Positions 44,084 through 53,433 of a stretch of DNA of 64,000 nt are shown one piece after another. The notes under the pieces were generated by a model that saw nothing but the letters and a program-made list of their open reading frames with translations, had not been told where the DNA came from and ran no database searches. This stretch comes from Rhodocyclales bacterium. GTDB taxonomy: Bacteria; Pseudomonadota; Gammaproteobacteria; Burkholderiales; Rhodocyclaceae. A program made the translations under genes and the position numbers. Within the stretch, counting starts at the first letter, position 1; every line of letters starts with the position of its first letter. The stretch spans positions 62,001 through 126,000 of the forward strand of contig JACRMV010000006.1 of the NCBI GenBank assembly GCA_016235025.1, read 5' to 3'.

Positions 44084-44827
44084 TCAATCATCGCCCCGCT
44101 GGCACGCCGCCAACAGTTTGATCTCTTCCTGGCTTAGTACCCGATCCTCAAGAAGATCAGGACGCCGTTGCCAAGTCCGCTTCAGCGCCTGTTCAAGACG
44201 CCAACGCCGGATTCTTTCGTGGTTTCCCGACAACAATACCTCCGGGACGCCACAGCCTTCGTATACCTCTGGCCGCGTGTAGTGCGGACAGTCCAACAGA
44301 CCGGCGGCAAATGAATCCTGCGCTGCCGATGCTTCATCATTCAACGCACCCGGCAACTGCCGGACACATGCATCCATCAAGGCCATCGCTGCAAGTTCGC
44401 CCCCGGAAAGCACGAAGTCACCCAGCGAGAGTTCCTCATCGACGCAGCGCTCAATCAAGCGCTCATCTATTCCCTCATAGCGGCCGCACAGAAGGATTGC
44501 TCCACTGCTAGCCGCCAGTTCCATTACCCGCTGCTGCCCAATTGGCGCCCCCTGCGGGGAAAGGTAAATTACTTTCGCCGTACCACCAGCGCCGACTTTT
44601 GCAGCATTTATCGCCTGCTCCAGCGGTCCTGCCATCATCACCATTCCCGGCCCGCCGCCATACGGCCGATCATCAATAGTGCGATGTACGTCATAAGCCC
44701 ACCGTCGCGGATTCCAGCATTCCATCTGCCACAACCCTTGCTCCAGCGCACGCCGGGTAACTCCCGAAGCCGTTATTGCAGAAAACATCTCAGGAAACAG
44801 CGTAATGACGTCAAACCGCAGAGTCAC
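44084..44827 (-). CDS. trmD: tRNA (guanine-37-N1)-methyltransferase TrmD
   Basis: 247 aa if started at GTG 44827, which overlaps the rimM stop (GTGA); ATG 44842 is an alternative. SPOUT knot methyltransferase: [63 protein letters not shown]. Methylates G37 next to the anticodon to stop +1 slippage. The loop before YLSPQG reads [13 protein letters not shown], encoded by repeat copy 14. Confidence 0.95.
   Translation of the reverse strand: MTLRFDVITLFPEMFSAITASGVTRRALEQGLWQMECWNPRRWAYDVHRTIDDRPYGGGPGMVMMAGPLEQAINAAKVGAGGTAKVIYLSPQGAPIGQQRVMELAASSGAILLCGRYEGIDERLIERCVDEELSLGDFVLSGGELAAMALMDACVRQLPGALNDEASAAQDSFAAGLLDCPHYTRPEVYEGCGVPEVLLSGNHERIRRWRLEQALKRTWQRRPDLLEDRVLSQEEIKLLAACQRGDD
44576..44600 (-). 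repeat. Dispersed 25-bp repeat, copy 14 (in trmD)
   Basis: AAAAGTCGGCGCTGG + TGGTACGGCG, in frame as KVGAGGTA within a variable TrmD loop. Confidence 0.9.
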
Positions 44828-45330
44828 CAGTCGCCATCCCAATCGACGTGAATCTTTCCTCCGGCCACATCCACGCGTTTCACCACATTTTCGATAAAAG
44901 GCAACAACCTTTCACGATCGCCATCCGTCACCACCAGTACATCATTCGCACCGGTCTCAAGCAGGGTTGCCACATTACCCAAAGACTCTCCCTGAAGATT
45001 CACTGCCCTCAAACCAATCAGGTCTTGCCAGTAATACTCATCTTTATCTGTCGATGGCAACTCACTACGCATGGCCCCAACAAAACATCCCACCAGGGCT
45101 TCCGCCCCCTGCCGGTCATCCACATCAACCAGCTTGGCAACAAAATTTCCCGAGTGAAGCCTGGTAGCTTCAGGAGCGCAGGCTCGCCAGTTCCCTTCTG
45201 CAGCATCAGCGTCCGGTGAAAGCCACCAATGCGGCATATCCTGCCATTTCAGTGGATCATCGCCAAACGGATGAACCTTCAACCAGCCACGCACTCCGAA
45301 TGGGGCGACGATTCGCCCCAACACGATCAT
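44824..45330 (-). CDS. rimM: 16S rRNA processing protein RimM
   Basis: 168 aa. [23 protein letters not shown] start, PRC-barrel end [21 protein letters not shown]...[26 protein letters not shown]. Binds S19 and helps mature the 30S head. ATG 45330 preferred over a TTG overlapping the rpsP stop. Confidence 0.95.
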   Translation of the reverse strand: MIVLGRIVAPFGVRGWLKVHPFGDDPLKWQDMPHWWLSPDADAAEGNWRACAPEATRLHSGNFVAKLVDVDDRQGAEALVGCFVGAMRSELPSTDKDEYYWQDLIGLRAVNLQGESLGNVATLLETGANDVLVVTDGDRERLLPFIENVVKRVDVAGGKIHVDWDGDW

Positions 45331-45335
45331 GCGAG

Positions 45336-45590
45336 TCAAGCGGCCTTTTGCACGGCCGACTGCTTCACCAGCCGAGCAGCAGTCTGCGACAACTGGGCAC
45401 CATTTTCCTGCCAGTAAGCCAGCCGCTCGGCGTTGATCACAAGGCCACGCTCGTTCGCGGAGGCAACCGGATTGTAGTAACCGATGCGTTCAATGAAACG
45501 GCCATCGCGACGATTGCGCGAATCGGCTACTACCATGTTGAAAAAAGGGCGCTTTTTGGCACCACTACGGGCAAGGCGAATAACGACCAT
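45336..45590 (-). CDS. rpsP: 30S ribosomal protein S16
   Basis: 84 aa, [41 protein letters not shown] is diagnostic. First gene of the operon; ends 5 bp before rimM ATG. Confidence 0.97.
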   Translation of the reverse strand: MVVIRLARSGAKKRPFFNMVVADSRNRRDGRFIERIGYYNPVASANERGLVINAERLAYWQENGAQLSQTAARLVKQSAVQKAA

Positions 45591-45827
45591 GATGTTCTCT
45601 CGCGCTACAGGAAAGCGGGAGATTTTAATTCAATCAAGAGCATAAAACAAGGCATGCCAGCGTGACAACTCGCAACACAGAGGTTGACGCCCTGTGTTGT
45701 CGGGCGTAGTGTGATCGCCTCTGGGATCAAGTAGCGGGGTTGCATGCTCGATATTGGGTCGCGGTGGTTTCCCTGCTATTCGTCGGAGAATGTTGTCCTT
45801 TCAACTTACTCGATAAAGGAGATTGCA

Positions 45828-46397
45828 ATGTGTGATCTTATTATTCGTGTAACCGGCTCCGTGATTTGTGCTTCATTGCTTGTCTTGCCGCTGAGCGTCC
45901 ATGCCGCACACAAGGGGCCGATGACGGATGCGAAGCTGATCGCGAGCGCCATGAAGGCGGCGCCACCGGGTATTGCCAAAGCAGCAACCATTGTTGTGAT
46001 GGAAGCCGATGGCAAGATGCGTACCTTGCGCAGTGGTACCAACGGCTTTACCTGCATGCCGGACAATCCGGCGACGCCGGGCCCGGATCCGATGTGCATG
46101 GACAAGAATGCCATGGAGTGGGCGGGCGCGTGGATCGGTCATACGACACCGGCGCCGGGCAAGATTGGCTTCATGTACATGCTTGCCGGCGGGACGGATG
46201 CCAGCAACACCGATCCGTATGCGGCCAAACCGGAACCCGGTAATCACTGGATCAAGACGGGGCCTCACGTGATGATCGTCGGCGCCGACGCGAGTTTTTA
46301 CGATACCTATCCGAAGGGTGCGGATCCCGACACATCGGTTCCGTATGTCATGTGGGCGGGTACCCCGTACCAGCACCTGATGGCGCCGGTCAAATAA
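45828..46397 (+). CDS. Conserved secreted protein of unknown function
   Basis: 189 aa, signal peptide (ending LSVHAAHKG). A well-placed AAGGAG box seven bases before ATG 45828. Features: DAKLIASAMKAAPPGIAKAATIV, GTNGFTCMPDNPATPGPDPMCMDKNAMEW (Cys pair), GKIGFMYMLAGGTDASNTDPYA, GPHVMIVGADASFYDTYPKG. I recall similar secreted proteins but no function. It stands alone, divergent from rpsP and convergent with the RIO kinase gene. Confidence 0.78.
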   Translation: MCDLIIRVTGSVICASLLVLPLSVHAAHKGPMTDAKLIASAMKAAPPGIAKAATIVVMEADGKMRTLRSGTNGFTCMPDNPATPGPDPMCMDKNAMEWAGAWIGHTTPAPGKIGFMYMLAGGTDASNTDPYAAKPEPGNHWIKTGPHVMIVGADASFYDTYPKGADPDTSVPYVMWAGTPYQHLMAPVK

Positions 46398-46526
46398 GCA
46401 TCACGCCGGAAAACAGCGATGGCGCGGGAAGCGTGGGCAAGGTCATGTTTCCCGTAAAAGCCGGCGCCCAAGGGCGCTTCCTTCGAGGCGTGTTGGTGAC
46501 GACTCGAAGATAGTACAGAGCGGCGC

Positions 46527-47369
46527 TCAGCCTGCCTGATACAAGCGGCGCCGCTCTTCTTCCTGTCGCGCCAGCTTGACCTCTTCCAGCACCGCGCCGA
46601 CATCGGCGATGCGATGGTCGGTTTCGATGCGACCCGTTAGTTTACTTTCGGGACTCAACGAACCCGCCTCGTAGAGGCGCCAGATTTCCTTGCCGTAGTC
46701 GCTGCCACCAAGTTCGGGCGCGAAACGACTGAAGTAGCTCGCCAGGTTGGTTACATCGCGTTCCAGCATCGCGCTGGCGTTGCTGTTGCCGGCGGCATCG
46801 ACGGCCTGCGGCAAGTCGATGATGACCGGGCCGTCGGCGCCGACCAGAATATTGTATTCGGAGAGGTCGCCGTGGATGATTCCGGCGCACAGCATGCGAA
46901 CCACCTGATTCAGCAGCCCGGCATGGAATTGCAGCGCCTGCGTCACCGATAGTTCGATATCGTTGAGTCGTGGCGCCGGATGTCCATCGGCATCGGTGAC
47001 CAGATCCATCAGCAGCACACCCTCGTGGCAAATATAGGGCTGCGGTACGCGCACTCCGGCGGCGGCCAGGCGGTACAGGGCATCGACCTCGGCGCTTTGC
47101 CAGGCTTCTTCCTGCATCTGGCGCCCGTAGCGCGAGCCTTTTTCCATGGCCCGCGCCTGGCGGCTGTTCTTGGTTCTGCGGCCTTCCTGGTAGGAGGCAT
47201 TCTTGCGGAAGCTGCGCTGCTTGATGTCTTTGTAAACTTTGGCGCAGCGGATCGCTTCGCCGCAACGAACCATGTAGACGGTGGCTTCCTTGCCGCTCAT
47301 CAACTGGCGCAGCACTTCGTCGATCAGACCCTCGGCGACCAGTGGCTGCAGCCGGTTTGGAATTTTCAT
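46527..47369 (-). CDS. RIO1-like serine protein kinase
   Basis: 280 aa. Kinase landmarks: GKEATVYMVRCGEAIRCAKVYKD (nucleotide loop and Lys), HGDLSEYNILV (catalytic loop), PVIIDLPQAVD (metal-binding D). The tail is rich in Glu/Arg. Bacterial RIO kinases of this type are present in many proteobacteria with no settled substrate. ATG 47369. Downstream of dbpA on the same strand with a 22-bp gap, so a link to ribosome or RNA metabolism is plausible. Confidence 0.85.
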   Translation of the reverse strand: MKIPNRLQPLVAEGLIDEVLRQLMSGKEATVYMVRCGEAIRCAKVYKDIKQRSFRKNASYQEGRRTKNSRQARAMEKGSRYGRQMQEEAWQSAEVDALYRLAAAGVRVPQPYICHEGVLLMDLVTDADGHPAPRLNDIELSVTQALQFHAGLLNQVVRMLCAGIIHGDLSEYNILVGADGPVIIDLPQAVDAAGNSNASAMLERDVTNLASYFSRFAPELGGSDYGKEIWRLYEAGSLSPESKLTGRIETDHRIADVGAVLEEVKLARQEEERRRLYQAG

Positions 47370-47391
47370 AAGGCAGGCCCTGGCGCGGCTT

Positions 47392-48873
47392 CTAAGGCGC
47401 GGTGTCTTGCAGCAAATGCACTTTTGCCCGCTTGCCCTTGAGCGAGCCGGCCGACAGCTTGCGCAGTGCCTCACGCGCTATGTCGCGTGCGACGGCGACA
47501 TAGGTGGTGGATTCCGTCACGTTGATCTTGCCGATCTGCTCCTTGCTGAAACCGGCTTCCCCGGTCAGCGCGCCGAGTACGTCGCCTGGACGGATTTTTT
47601 CCTTGCGGCCGCCCAGAATCAACAGGGTGACCATCGGCGGCAACAGGGGTTTTTCCGCTTCACTGTGGGACGGCTTGAGTTCGTTCAGGGGATGCCATTC
47701 AAACTCAACGCCCTGCGCCTTTTCGATCTCGGTCACGCGCCCCATCTGGTTGCCGCTGACCAGACTGAACGCCCATCCGGCCTGATCGACGCGGCCGGTG
47801 CGGCCGATGCGATGAATATGCACTTCGGGGTCGGGCGTGATGTCGACATTGATCACCGCTTCGAGTTGCGCGATATCCAGCCCGCGTGCGGCGACATCGG
47901 TGGCCACCAGTACCGAGCAGCTGCGGTTGGCGAATTGCACCAGTACCTGATCGCGTTCGCGCTGCTCCAGCTCGCCATGCAGGGCGAGCGCGACAAAGCC
48001 TTCGTCACGCAACACCTGCAGCAAGGCGCGGCATTGCTCACGCGTGTTGCAAAATGCCAGCGTACTCACCGGGCGATAGTGGTTGAGCAACTGTCCGACG
48101 ACGGCAAACTTTTCCTCGTTTTCAACTTCATAAAAACGCTGGCGTATCTTGCCGGCCTCATGCTGTTCCGCCAGTGTGATCCGTTGCGGCTGACGCAAAA
48201 ACTGGCGGCTCAGGCCGGCAATGCTCTCGGGGTAGGTGGCGGAAAACAGCAGGGTCTGCCGCTCCCCGGGGCAGGCTTTGGCGACGAAGGCGATATCGTC
48301 GAAGAACCCCATATCCAGCATGCGATCCGCTTCGTCCAGTACCAGGGTGTTGAGTTGGGCCAGGTCGAGGCTGTGGCGCTGCAAGTGATCCATGATCCGC
48401 CCCGGTGTTCCCACCACGACGTGGGCGCCGTGTTCCAGGCTGGAGCTTTGCGGCCGCATGGGGCTGCCGCCGCACAGCGTGAGCACCTTGATGTTGTTTT
48501 CGCCACGCGCCAGACGGCGGATTTCCTGGGTCACCTGATCGGCCAGTTCACGCGTCGGGCACAGCACCAGGGCTTGCACGGCGAAGTTGCGCGGATTGAG
48601 TCTGGTCAGCAAGGACAGTGCAAACGCCGCTGTTTTACCGCTGCCGGTCTTGGCTTGCGCGATCAGATCATGGCCGGCGAGAGCCAGCGGCAGGCTGGCG
48701 GCCTGAATCGGCGTCATCTGCCGGTAACCCAGCTGTTCCAGGTTGGTCAGCGTTGCCGGCGCTAACGGTAATTGCGCGAAAGACAAGGCGGCGGCGCTGT
48801 CGACATCCGCCTGCGCCGTGACCGGCGCGTCATTGCGGGGAGATTCGGTGGGAGCTGGGCAGGTAGAGTTCAT
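47392..48873 (-). CDS. dbpA: ATP-dependent RNA helicase DbpA
   Basis: 493 aa DEAD-box helicase. Motifs: Q motif FAQLPLAPATLTNLEQLGYRQMTPIQ, AKTGSGKT, PTRELADQ, VLDEADRML, SATYPE, HRIGRTGR. The C-terminal DbpA RNA-binding domain (VTLLILGGRKEKIRPGDVLGALTGE...VTESTTYVAVARDIAREAL) recognises 23S rRNA hairpin 92 in E. coli. Acts in 50S assembly. Confidence 0.93.
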   Translation of the reverse strand: MNSTCPAPTESPRNDAPVTAQADVDSAAALSFAQLPLAPATLTNLEQLGYRQMTPIQAASLPLALAGHDLIAQAKTGSGKTAAFALSLLTRLNPRNFAVQALVLCPTRELADQVTQEIRRLARGENNIKVLTLCGGSPMRPQSSSLEHGAHVVVGTPGRIMDHLQRHSLDLAQLNTLVLDEADRMLDMGFFDDIAFVAKACPGERQTLLFSATYPESIAGLSRQFLRQPQRITLAEQHEAGKIRQRFYEVENEEKFAVVGQLLNHYRPVSTLAFCNTREQCRALLQVLRDEGFVALALHGELEQRERDQVLVQFANRSCSVLVATDVAARGLDIAQLEAVINVDITPDPEVHIHRIGRTGRVDQAGWAFSLVSGNQMGRVTEIEKAQGVEFEWHPLNELKPSHSEAEKPLLPPMVTLLILGGRKEKIRPGDVLGALTGEAGFSKEQIGKINVTESTTYVAVARDIAREALRKLSAGSLKGKRAKVHLLQDTAP

Positions 48874-48949
48874 GCCCGATTATAAAGGCATGCGTCAGAC
48901 ATCCCCTTATTGCCGCAGGAAGAAAGCAAAGCCGGGCGCTGCTGATTGA

Positions 48950-48974
48950 AAAAGTCGGCGCTGGTGATACGGCG
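48950..48974 (+). repeat. Dispersed 25-bp repeat, copy 15 (intergenic)
   Basis: AAAAGTCGGCGCTGG + TGATACGGCG, exact consensus, in the 123-bp gap between dbpA and the next gene. Confidence 0.93.
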
Positions 48975-48996
48975 GCACAGAGAAAAAGCGTGCAGC

Positions 48997-50610
48997 TCAG
49001 CCCGCCAAAAAGCTGCGGGCGACAGCTTCGGCGACCTTGATGCCGTCGACACCGGCAGAAAGGATGCCGCCAGCATAGCCGGCGCCCTCACCGGCGGGAA
49101 ACAGGCCGCGCACGTTCAGGCTTTGCAGCTCGGCGTTGCGGGTGATGCGCAGTGGCGACGAAGTGCGCGTCTCGACCCCGGTCATCAGCGCATCGTACAT
49201 GTCGAAACCGCGAATCTTGCGGCCGAAGGCGGGCAGCGCCTGGCGCAGGGTTTCACTCACGTAGTCGGGCAGGCAGCGGGTCAAGTCGGCGAGGCGTATG
49301 CCAGGCGTGTAGGAGGGAATCACCTCGCCCAGCATGGTTGAGGCGCGGCCGGCCAGAAAATCGCCCACCAATTGCGCCGGGGCACGGTAATCGCCGCCGC
49401 CGGCGGTGAAGGCCAGAGACTCCCAGTGACGCTGGAATTCGACCCCGGCCAGCGGGTCGCCGGGATAACGTGGCGGGTAGTCGGCCGGCGAGATGCCGAC
49501 CACGATGGCGCTGTTGGCATTGCGCTCATTGCGTGAATACTGGCTCATGCCGTTGGTGACGACGCGCCCCGGCTCTGACGTGGCGGCCACCACCGTGCCG
49601 CCGGGGCACATGCAGAAACTGTAGGCCGAGCGCTGGTTTCGCGCATGGTGCACCAGCTTGTAATCGGCCGCGCCGAGAATCGGATGACCGGCATTTTTAC
49701 CAAAGCGGGCGCGGTCGATCAGCGATTGCGGATGTTCGATGCGGACGCCGATCGAGAAGGGCTTGGGCTCCATGAAAACGCCGTGCCGGTGCAGCATTTC
49801 AAACGTATCGCGGGCGCTGTGGCCAACGGCCAGCACGACATGGTCGCTGGCGATGAATTCGCCGCTGGCCAGTGTGACGCCGCGCACTTGTCCATGCTCG
49901 ATCTGGAGCCCATCGACACGGCTCTGGAAGCGGATTTCGCCACCCAGCGACTCGATGTTGGCGCGCATGGATTCCACCATCGAGACCAGGCGGAAGGTGC
50001 CGATGTGCGGCTTGGCGACATAGAGAATTTCTTCCGGCGCGCCGGCCTTGACGAATTCGGTGAGCACTTTGCGGCCGCGATATTCCGGATCGCCGATCTG
50101 GCTGTAGAGCTTGCCGTCGGAAAAGGTGCCGGCGCCGCCTTCGCCGAACTGGACGTTCGATTCCGGATTGAGCTGGCCCTGGCGCCACAGGCCCCAGGTG
50201 TCCTTGGTGCGTTCGCGCACCGCTTTGCCGCGATCCAGAATCAGCGGCCGAAAGCCCATCTGCGCCAGGATCAGGCCGGCGAAGAGCCCGCAGGGGCCGG
50301 TGCCGATGACCACAGGTCGCGGCCGATTCGTGTGTTCCGGCGCGTGGCCGACAAAGTGATAAGAGGTGTCCGGCGTCGGGCCGGCGTGCAGATTGCCGCG
50401 CAGGCGGGCAAGTACTGCCGCCTCGTTCTTCAGCGCGACATCGATGGTGTAGGTGAGGATGATGCTTGCCGGCTTGCGGGCATCGTAACTGCGGCGGAAG
50501 ATCGTGTAGCCGAGCAGCTCATCTGTCGCGATGCCAAGTCGCCGGATGATCTCGGCGTGGAGATCATCCGGAGTGTGGTCAAGCGGCAGTTTGAGTTCGG
50601 TCAGTCGCAT
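48997..50610 (-). CDS. FAD-dependent NAD(P)/FAD oxidoreductase (COG2509 type)
   Basis: 537 aa flavoprotein. FAD dinucleotide motif VIGTGPCGLFAGLILAQMG, NVQFGEGGAGTFSDGKLYSQ and a C-terminal ATRTSSPLRITR-like GVETRTSSPLRI, GLFPAGEGAGYAGGILSAGVDGIKVAE. These are hallmarks of the uncharacterised dehydrogenase family found in most proteobacteria. N-terminal ~95 residues form a separate small domain (RRSYDARKPASIILTY). Substrate unknown. Confidence 0.87.
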   Translation of the reverse strand: MRLTELKLPLDHTPDDLHAEIIRRLGIATDELLGYTIFRRSYDARKPASIILTYTIDVALKNEAAVLARLRGNLHAGPTPDTSYHFVGHAPEHTNRPRPVVIGTGPCGLFAGLILAQMGFRPLILDRGKAVRERTKDTWGLWRQGQLNPESNVQFGEGGAGTFSDGKLYSQIGDPEYRGRKVLTEFVKAGAPEEILYVAKPHIGTFRLVSMVESMRANIESLGGEIRFQSRVDGLQIEHGQVRGVTLASGEFIASDHVVLAVGHSARDTFEMLHRHGVFMEPKPFSIGVRIEHPQSLIDRARFGKNAGHPILGAADYKLVHHARNQRSAYSFCMCPGGTVVAATSEPGRVVTNGMSQYSRNERNANSAIVVGISPADYPPRYPGDPLAGVEFQRHWESLAFTAGGGDYRAPAQLVGDFLAGRASTMLGEVIPSYTPGIRLADLTRCLPDYVSETLRQALPAFGRKIRGFDMYDALMTGVETRTSSPLRITRNAELQSLNVRGLFPAGEGAGYAGGILSAGVDGIKVAEAVARSFLAG

Positions 50611-50646
50611 AAGACGCTGGCATGCGGCTGCCAGGCATGTTTCAAG

Positions 50647-51030
50647 TCAGGGGCCGGTGACGACCCGGCTGTCCTTGACGAAATACTCCGTATCGCCAAA
50701 GCAGCTGCCCGGCAAGCCTTTGTGCTGCTCGTAGGTAACGGCTACACGCTGCCCCATCTGGCCGTTGATCCTGGCAGCAAGCGCACTGTCATGCACGGTG
50801 AAGTAGAACTTTTCCGGGGTGGAGCCAGGCATCGCAACCAGCGCCAGTTCGCCTTCCCAGGTTTTGCAGAGCCAGCCCTTGCGCGAGAATTTCTGCACGA
50901 ATCCGGCGCGTTCGCCATCGGAGTAGCTGTACTGGAACGCCAGCCAGACATAGCCGGCGAAGAGCAGCGCCGCGACGAGCAGCAGGCCGATGAGACTTTT
51001 CAGAAACGTGGGCCTGGCCAGGGTTGGCAT
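50647..51030 (-). CDS. Conserved small membrane-anchored protein
   Basis: 127 aa with one N-terminal helix (SLIGLLLVAALLFAGYVWLAF) and a soluble periplasmic part with two Cys (WLCKTWEGEL, PGSCFGDTEYFV) that may form a disulfide. SDGERAGFVQKFSRKGWLCKTWEGELALV is a pattern I have seen in hypothetical proteins of proteobacteria and Bacteroidetes; no function known. ATG 51030 is six bases after AAGGA, better placed than ATG 51036. Confidence 0.78.
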   Translation of the reverse strand: MPTLARPTFLKSLIGLLLVAALLFAGYVWLAFQYSYSDGERAGFVQKFSRKGWLCKTWEGELALVAMPGSTPEKFYFTVHDSALAARINGQMGQRVAVTYEQHKGLPGSCFGDTEYFVKDSRVVTGP

Positions 51031-51080
51031 CGTCATTCCTTGGAGGTGGGCAGAGGGGCTGCGTGAGCGTGCCAGAACGC

Positions 51081-51638
51081 TTATTTGACCCGGTTCTTGT
51101 ACTCGCCGGTGCGGGTGTCGATTTCGATCTTGTTGCCGATTTCGACAAACAGCGGCACGGGCAGCTCGAAGCCGGTGCCGAGCCGGGCCGGCTTCATCAC
51201 CTTGCCCGAGGTGTCGCCCTTGACGGCGGGCTCGGTGTAAATGACTTCGCGCACCACGCTGTTGGGCATTTCGACCGAGATGGGTTTGTCATTGAAGAAA
51301 ACCACTTCGACGGCCATGCCGTCCTCGAGGTAATTCACCGCATCGCTCATGTTCTCGCCTTCGACCTCGTACTGGTTGTACTCGGCGTCCATGAAGACAT
51401 ACATGGGGTCGGCGAAATAGGAATAGGTGCACTCCTTGCGCTCCGGCACCACCTGCTCGAACTTGTCGTCGGCCTTGTAGATGGCCTCTGATGCGGCTCC
51501 CGTGAGCAGGTTCTTGAACTTGAATTTGACGACCGCCGAACTGCGGCCGCCCTTGTTGTATTCGGCTTTCTGTACCACGAGCGGATCATTACCGATCATG
51601 ATGACATTTCCGGCGCGGAGTTCCTGGGCGATTTTCAT
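51081..51638 (-). CDS. efp: Elongation factor P, arginine-32 type
   Basis: 185 aa. Three EF-P domains: [32 protein letters not shown], and C-terminal [26 protein letters not shown]. The tip residue is Arg32 ([12 protein letters not shown]), not Lys, so it is modified by rhamnosylation. EF-P relieves ribosome stalling at polyproline. The EarP gene lies 40 bp upstream on the same strand, and in its frame precedes efp. Confidence 0.96.
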   Translation of the reverse strand: MKIAQELRAGNVIMIGNDPLVVQKAEYNKGGRSSAVVKFKFKNLLTGAASEAIYKADDKFEQVVPERKECTYSYFADPMYVFMDAEYNQYEVEGENMSDAVNYLEDGMAVEVVFFNDKPISVEMPNSVVREVIYTEPAVKGDTSGKVMKPARLGTGFELPVPLFVEIGNKIEIDTRTGEYKNRVK

Positions 51639-51678
51639 GAGTGTGCTTCCAGCAAAAGGATGGGAAAGTGATAGCCGG

Positions 51679-52788
51679 CTATTTTAGCCGTTCAAGGCAG
51701 AACTGCACAAGATTGGTCGTCAGATCAGGGCGCTGCGATAAGTGTTTGCTCCACGCCTGCGCGTGCCGGGCAAGTCGTGGCAGGGCGGCGGCAAAGCGGT
51801 TCCAGGCGAGTGCGCCGTCACCATTCCAGGCGTGCCAGAAACCGGTGAGTGCAGACAGTGCGGCCGCATCGGTCGCCGCATCGTCAGCGTCAGCGCGATG
51901 CACCTGTCCGGGAACTTTTGTGTAAAGGCTGAGGAAGGCATCGAGTTTCATACGATGCACATCGTCTGCTTGCGGGTAGATCTGCCAGACAAAAGGCTTG
52001 CCGGCCCACTGCGCGCGGATGAAGGAGTCCTCGCCGCGCACAAAATTCACGTCGCAGGCCCAGAGCAGTTCGTCGTAGCGTAGTTGCGGCAGGAAAGGCA
52101 GGGGATGAACGTGCAGGCGGCCGTTCCGGTTTGGCGCCTCGCTGCTACCGGGGCGCAGCAGATGAACCGGGGTGTCGGCCGCGGCCAGCGCCTCCAGCAA
52201 GGCCTGGATCGGCGCATGCGGATAACTGAACAGGGACAGCATGAGTTCGCCCGGAACCCTGGGCGGCAGGCCGAATTCGGCGCGGAAGGCGGCTTCGTCG
52301 AAGGCTTGACGCCGACTTTCATAGTCGCGTTCGCGCAGCAGGCCGCCGGTTTCTTCGGTAAATCCGGGGAAGAAGAAATGTTTCACCAGCGGCAGTTGCG
52401 GATGGGGCGAGGGCAGCGCATGACATTCGGCCACCCAGCTTTCGGCGGAGAGATGGTCGAGATTGATCCACACCGGTTTTTTCCCGCGCCGCGCCATGGT
52501 CTCGACATAGCGCGCCGGCAAGGCGCAGGCGAAGGCTTCGATCACCACGTCGGGAATGTCGTCGGCAGCGACGGGCGGAAAGTCGGCCGGCCAAGGCCGC
52601 ACCTCGACCGGCTCCGCGTCATGGCCGGGCGCGAGTTGCGCCAGCGGCACTGCATCGTCGATCCACAGCCGCACCTGCCAGCCGTGCTCCAGTGCCAGTT
52701 GCCGCGCCAGACGCCAGCAGACGCCGGCATCGCCGTAGTTGTCGACGACGGTGCAGAAAATGTCGCAGTGGAGGGTGAAGTTCGTCAT
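51679..52788 (-). CDS. earP: EF-P arginine rhamnosyltransferase EarP
   Basis: 369 aa GT-B glycosyltransferase that transfers rhamnose from dTDP-beta-L-rhamnose to EF-P Arg32. Catalytic region: [25 protein letters not shown] at residues 9-33 (Asp of NYGDAG) and nucleotide-sugar site [29 protein letters not shown]. It is followed by efp, the standard earP-efp pair. Confidence 0.94.
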   Translation of the reverse strand: MTNFTLHCDIFCTVVDNYGDAGVCWRLARQLALEHGWQVRLWIDDAVPLAQLAPGHDAEPVEVRPWPADFPPVAADDIPDVVIEAFACALPARYVETMARRGKKPVWINLDHLSAESWVAECHALPSPHPQLPLVKHFFFPGFTEETGGLLRERDYESRRQAFDEAAFRAEFGLPPRVPGELMLSLFSYPHAPIQALLEALAAADTPVHLLRPGSSEAPNRNGRLHVHPLPFLPQLRYDELLWACDVNFVRGEDSFIRAQWAGKPFVWQIYPQADDVHRMKLDAFLSLYTKVPGQVHRADADDAATDAAALSALTGFWHAWNGDGALAWNRFAAALPRLARHAQAWSKHLSQRPDLTTNLVQFCLERLK

Positions 52789-52809
52789 GAGGGACGGTAT
52801 CCTAGCCGA

Positions 52810-53433
52810 ATGAACGAACTTTTACGCTGTACCGAGTGTCCGCGCCTGGCGGGTTTTTTGGCCGAGGTGCGCACAAACCATCCGGATTACCATGCCCGGC
52901 CGGTGTTGCCGTTTGGCGACCCGCAGGCGCGGCTGCTGATCGTCGGCCTCGCCCCCGGCATGCACGGCGCCAATCGCAGCGGGCGGCCGTTCACCGGCGA
53001 TTATGCGGGCATCCTGCTCTACGAAACCCTGCACGCCTTCGGCTTCGCCTCGCAGCCGGTTTCGGTCGCGGCCGACGATGACTTGCAGCTGATCGACTGC
53101 CGCATCACCAACGCGGTGAAATGCCTGCCGCCGCAAAACAAGCCGGAACCGGCTGAAATCAGGACCTGCAACCGCTGGCTGGCGGATGAATTTTCCGCCG
53201 CGCCGGAGGTGCGGGTGATCCTGGCGCTCGGGCTGGTGGCGCACAAGGCGGTGCTGCTGGCCTGCGGGCTGAAGCAGGCCGCGCTGCCGTTTGCGCATGC
53301 TGCGCGCCATGTCCTGCCCGATGGCCGCATCCTGATCGACAGCTACCATTGCAGCCGCTACAACACGCAAACGCGCCGTCTCACCAACGCCGACTTTCAC
53401 GATGTCTTCCACCGCATCCGCGCCGAACTTTGA
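52810..53433 (+). CDS. Uracil-DNA glycosylase, family 5 (UdgB-like)
   Basis: 207 aa. CTECPRLAGFL begins the Fe-S Cys set (further Cys at KCLPPQNKP, TCNRW). Motif A-type GLAPGMHGANRSGRPFTGDYAG and motif B-type HCSRYNTQTRRLT (His in SYHCSRYN). Family members excise uracil and other deaminated bases. The 3' end contains repeat copy 16 and overlaps uvrC by 32 bp. Confidence 0.87.
   Translation: MNELLRCTECPRLAGFLAEVRTNHPDYHARPVLPFGDPQARLLIVGLAPGMHGANRSGRPFTGDYAGILLYETLHAFGFASQPVSVAADDDLQLIDCRITNAVKCLPPQNKPEPAEIRTCNRWLADEFSAAPEVRVILALGLVAHKAVLLACGLKQAALPFAHAARHVLPDGRILIDSYHCSRYNTQTRRLTNADFHDVFHRIRAEL
53374..53398 (-). repeat. Dispersed 25-bp repeat, copy 16 (udg 3' end, before uvrC)
   Basis: Minus strand GAAAGTCGGCGTTGG + TGAGACGGCG. 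The gene reads RRLTNADF across it, the same frame as copy 12. Ends four bases before uvrC ATG. Confidence 0.75.

Noticed and set aside
48946-49341. Plus-strand frame beginning KKSALVIRRHREKAC
   Set aside because: Starts in an intergenic repeat copy and then runs antisense to the flavoprotein gene.
52300-52325. GAAAGTCGGCGTC (minus strand, in earP) as a repeat copy
   Set aside because: The match ends after 12 bases, with no GCTGG or ACGGCG block.
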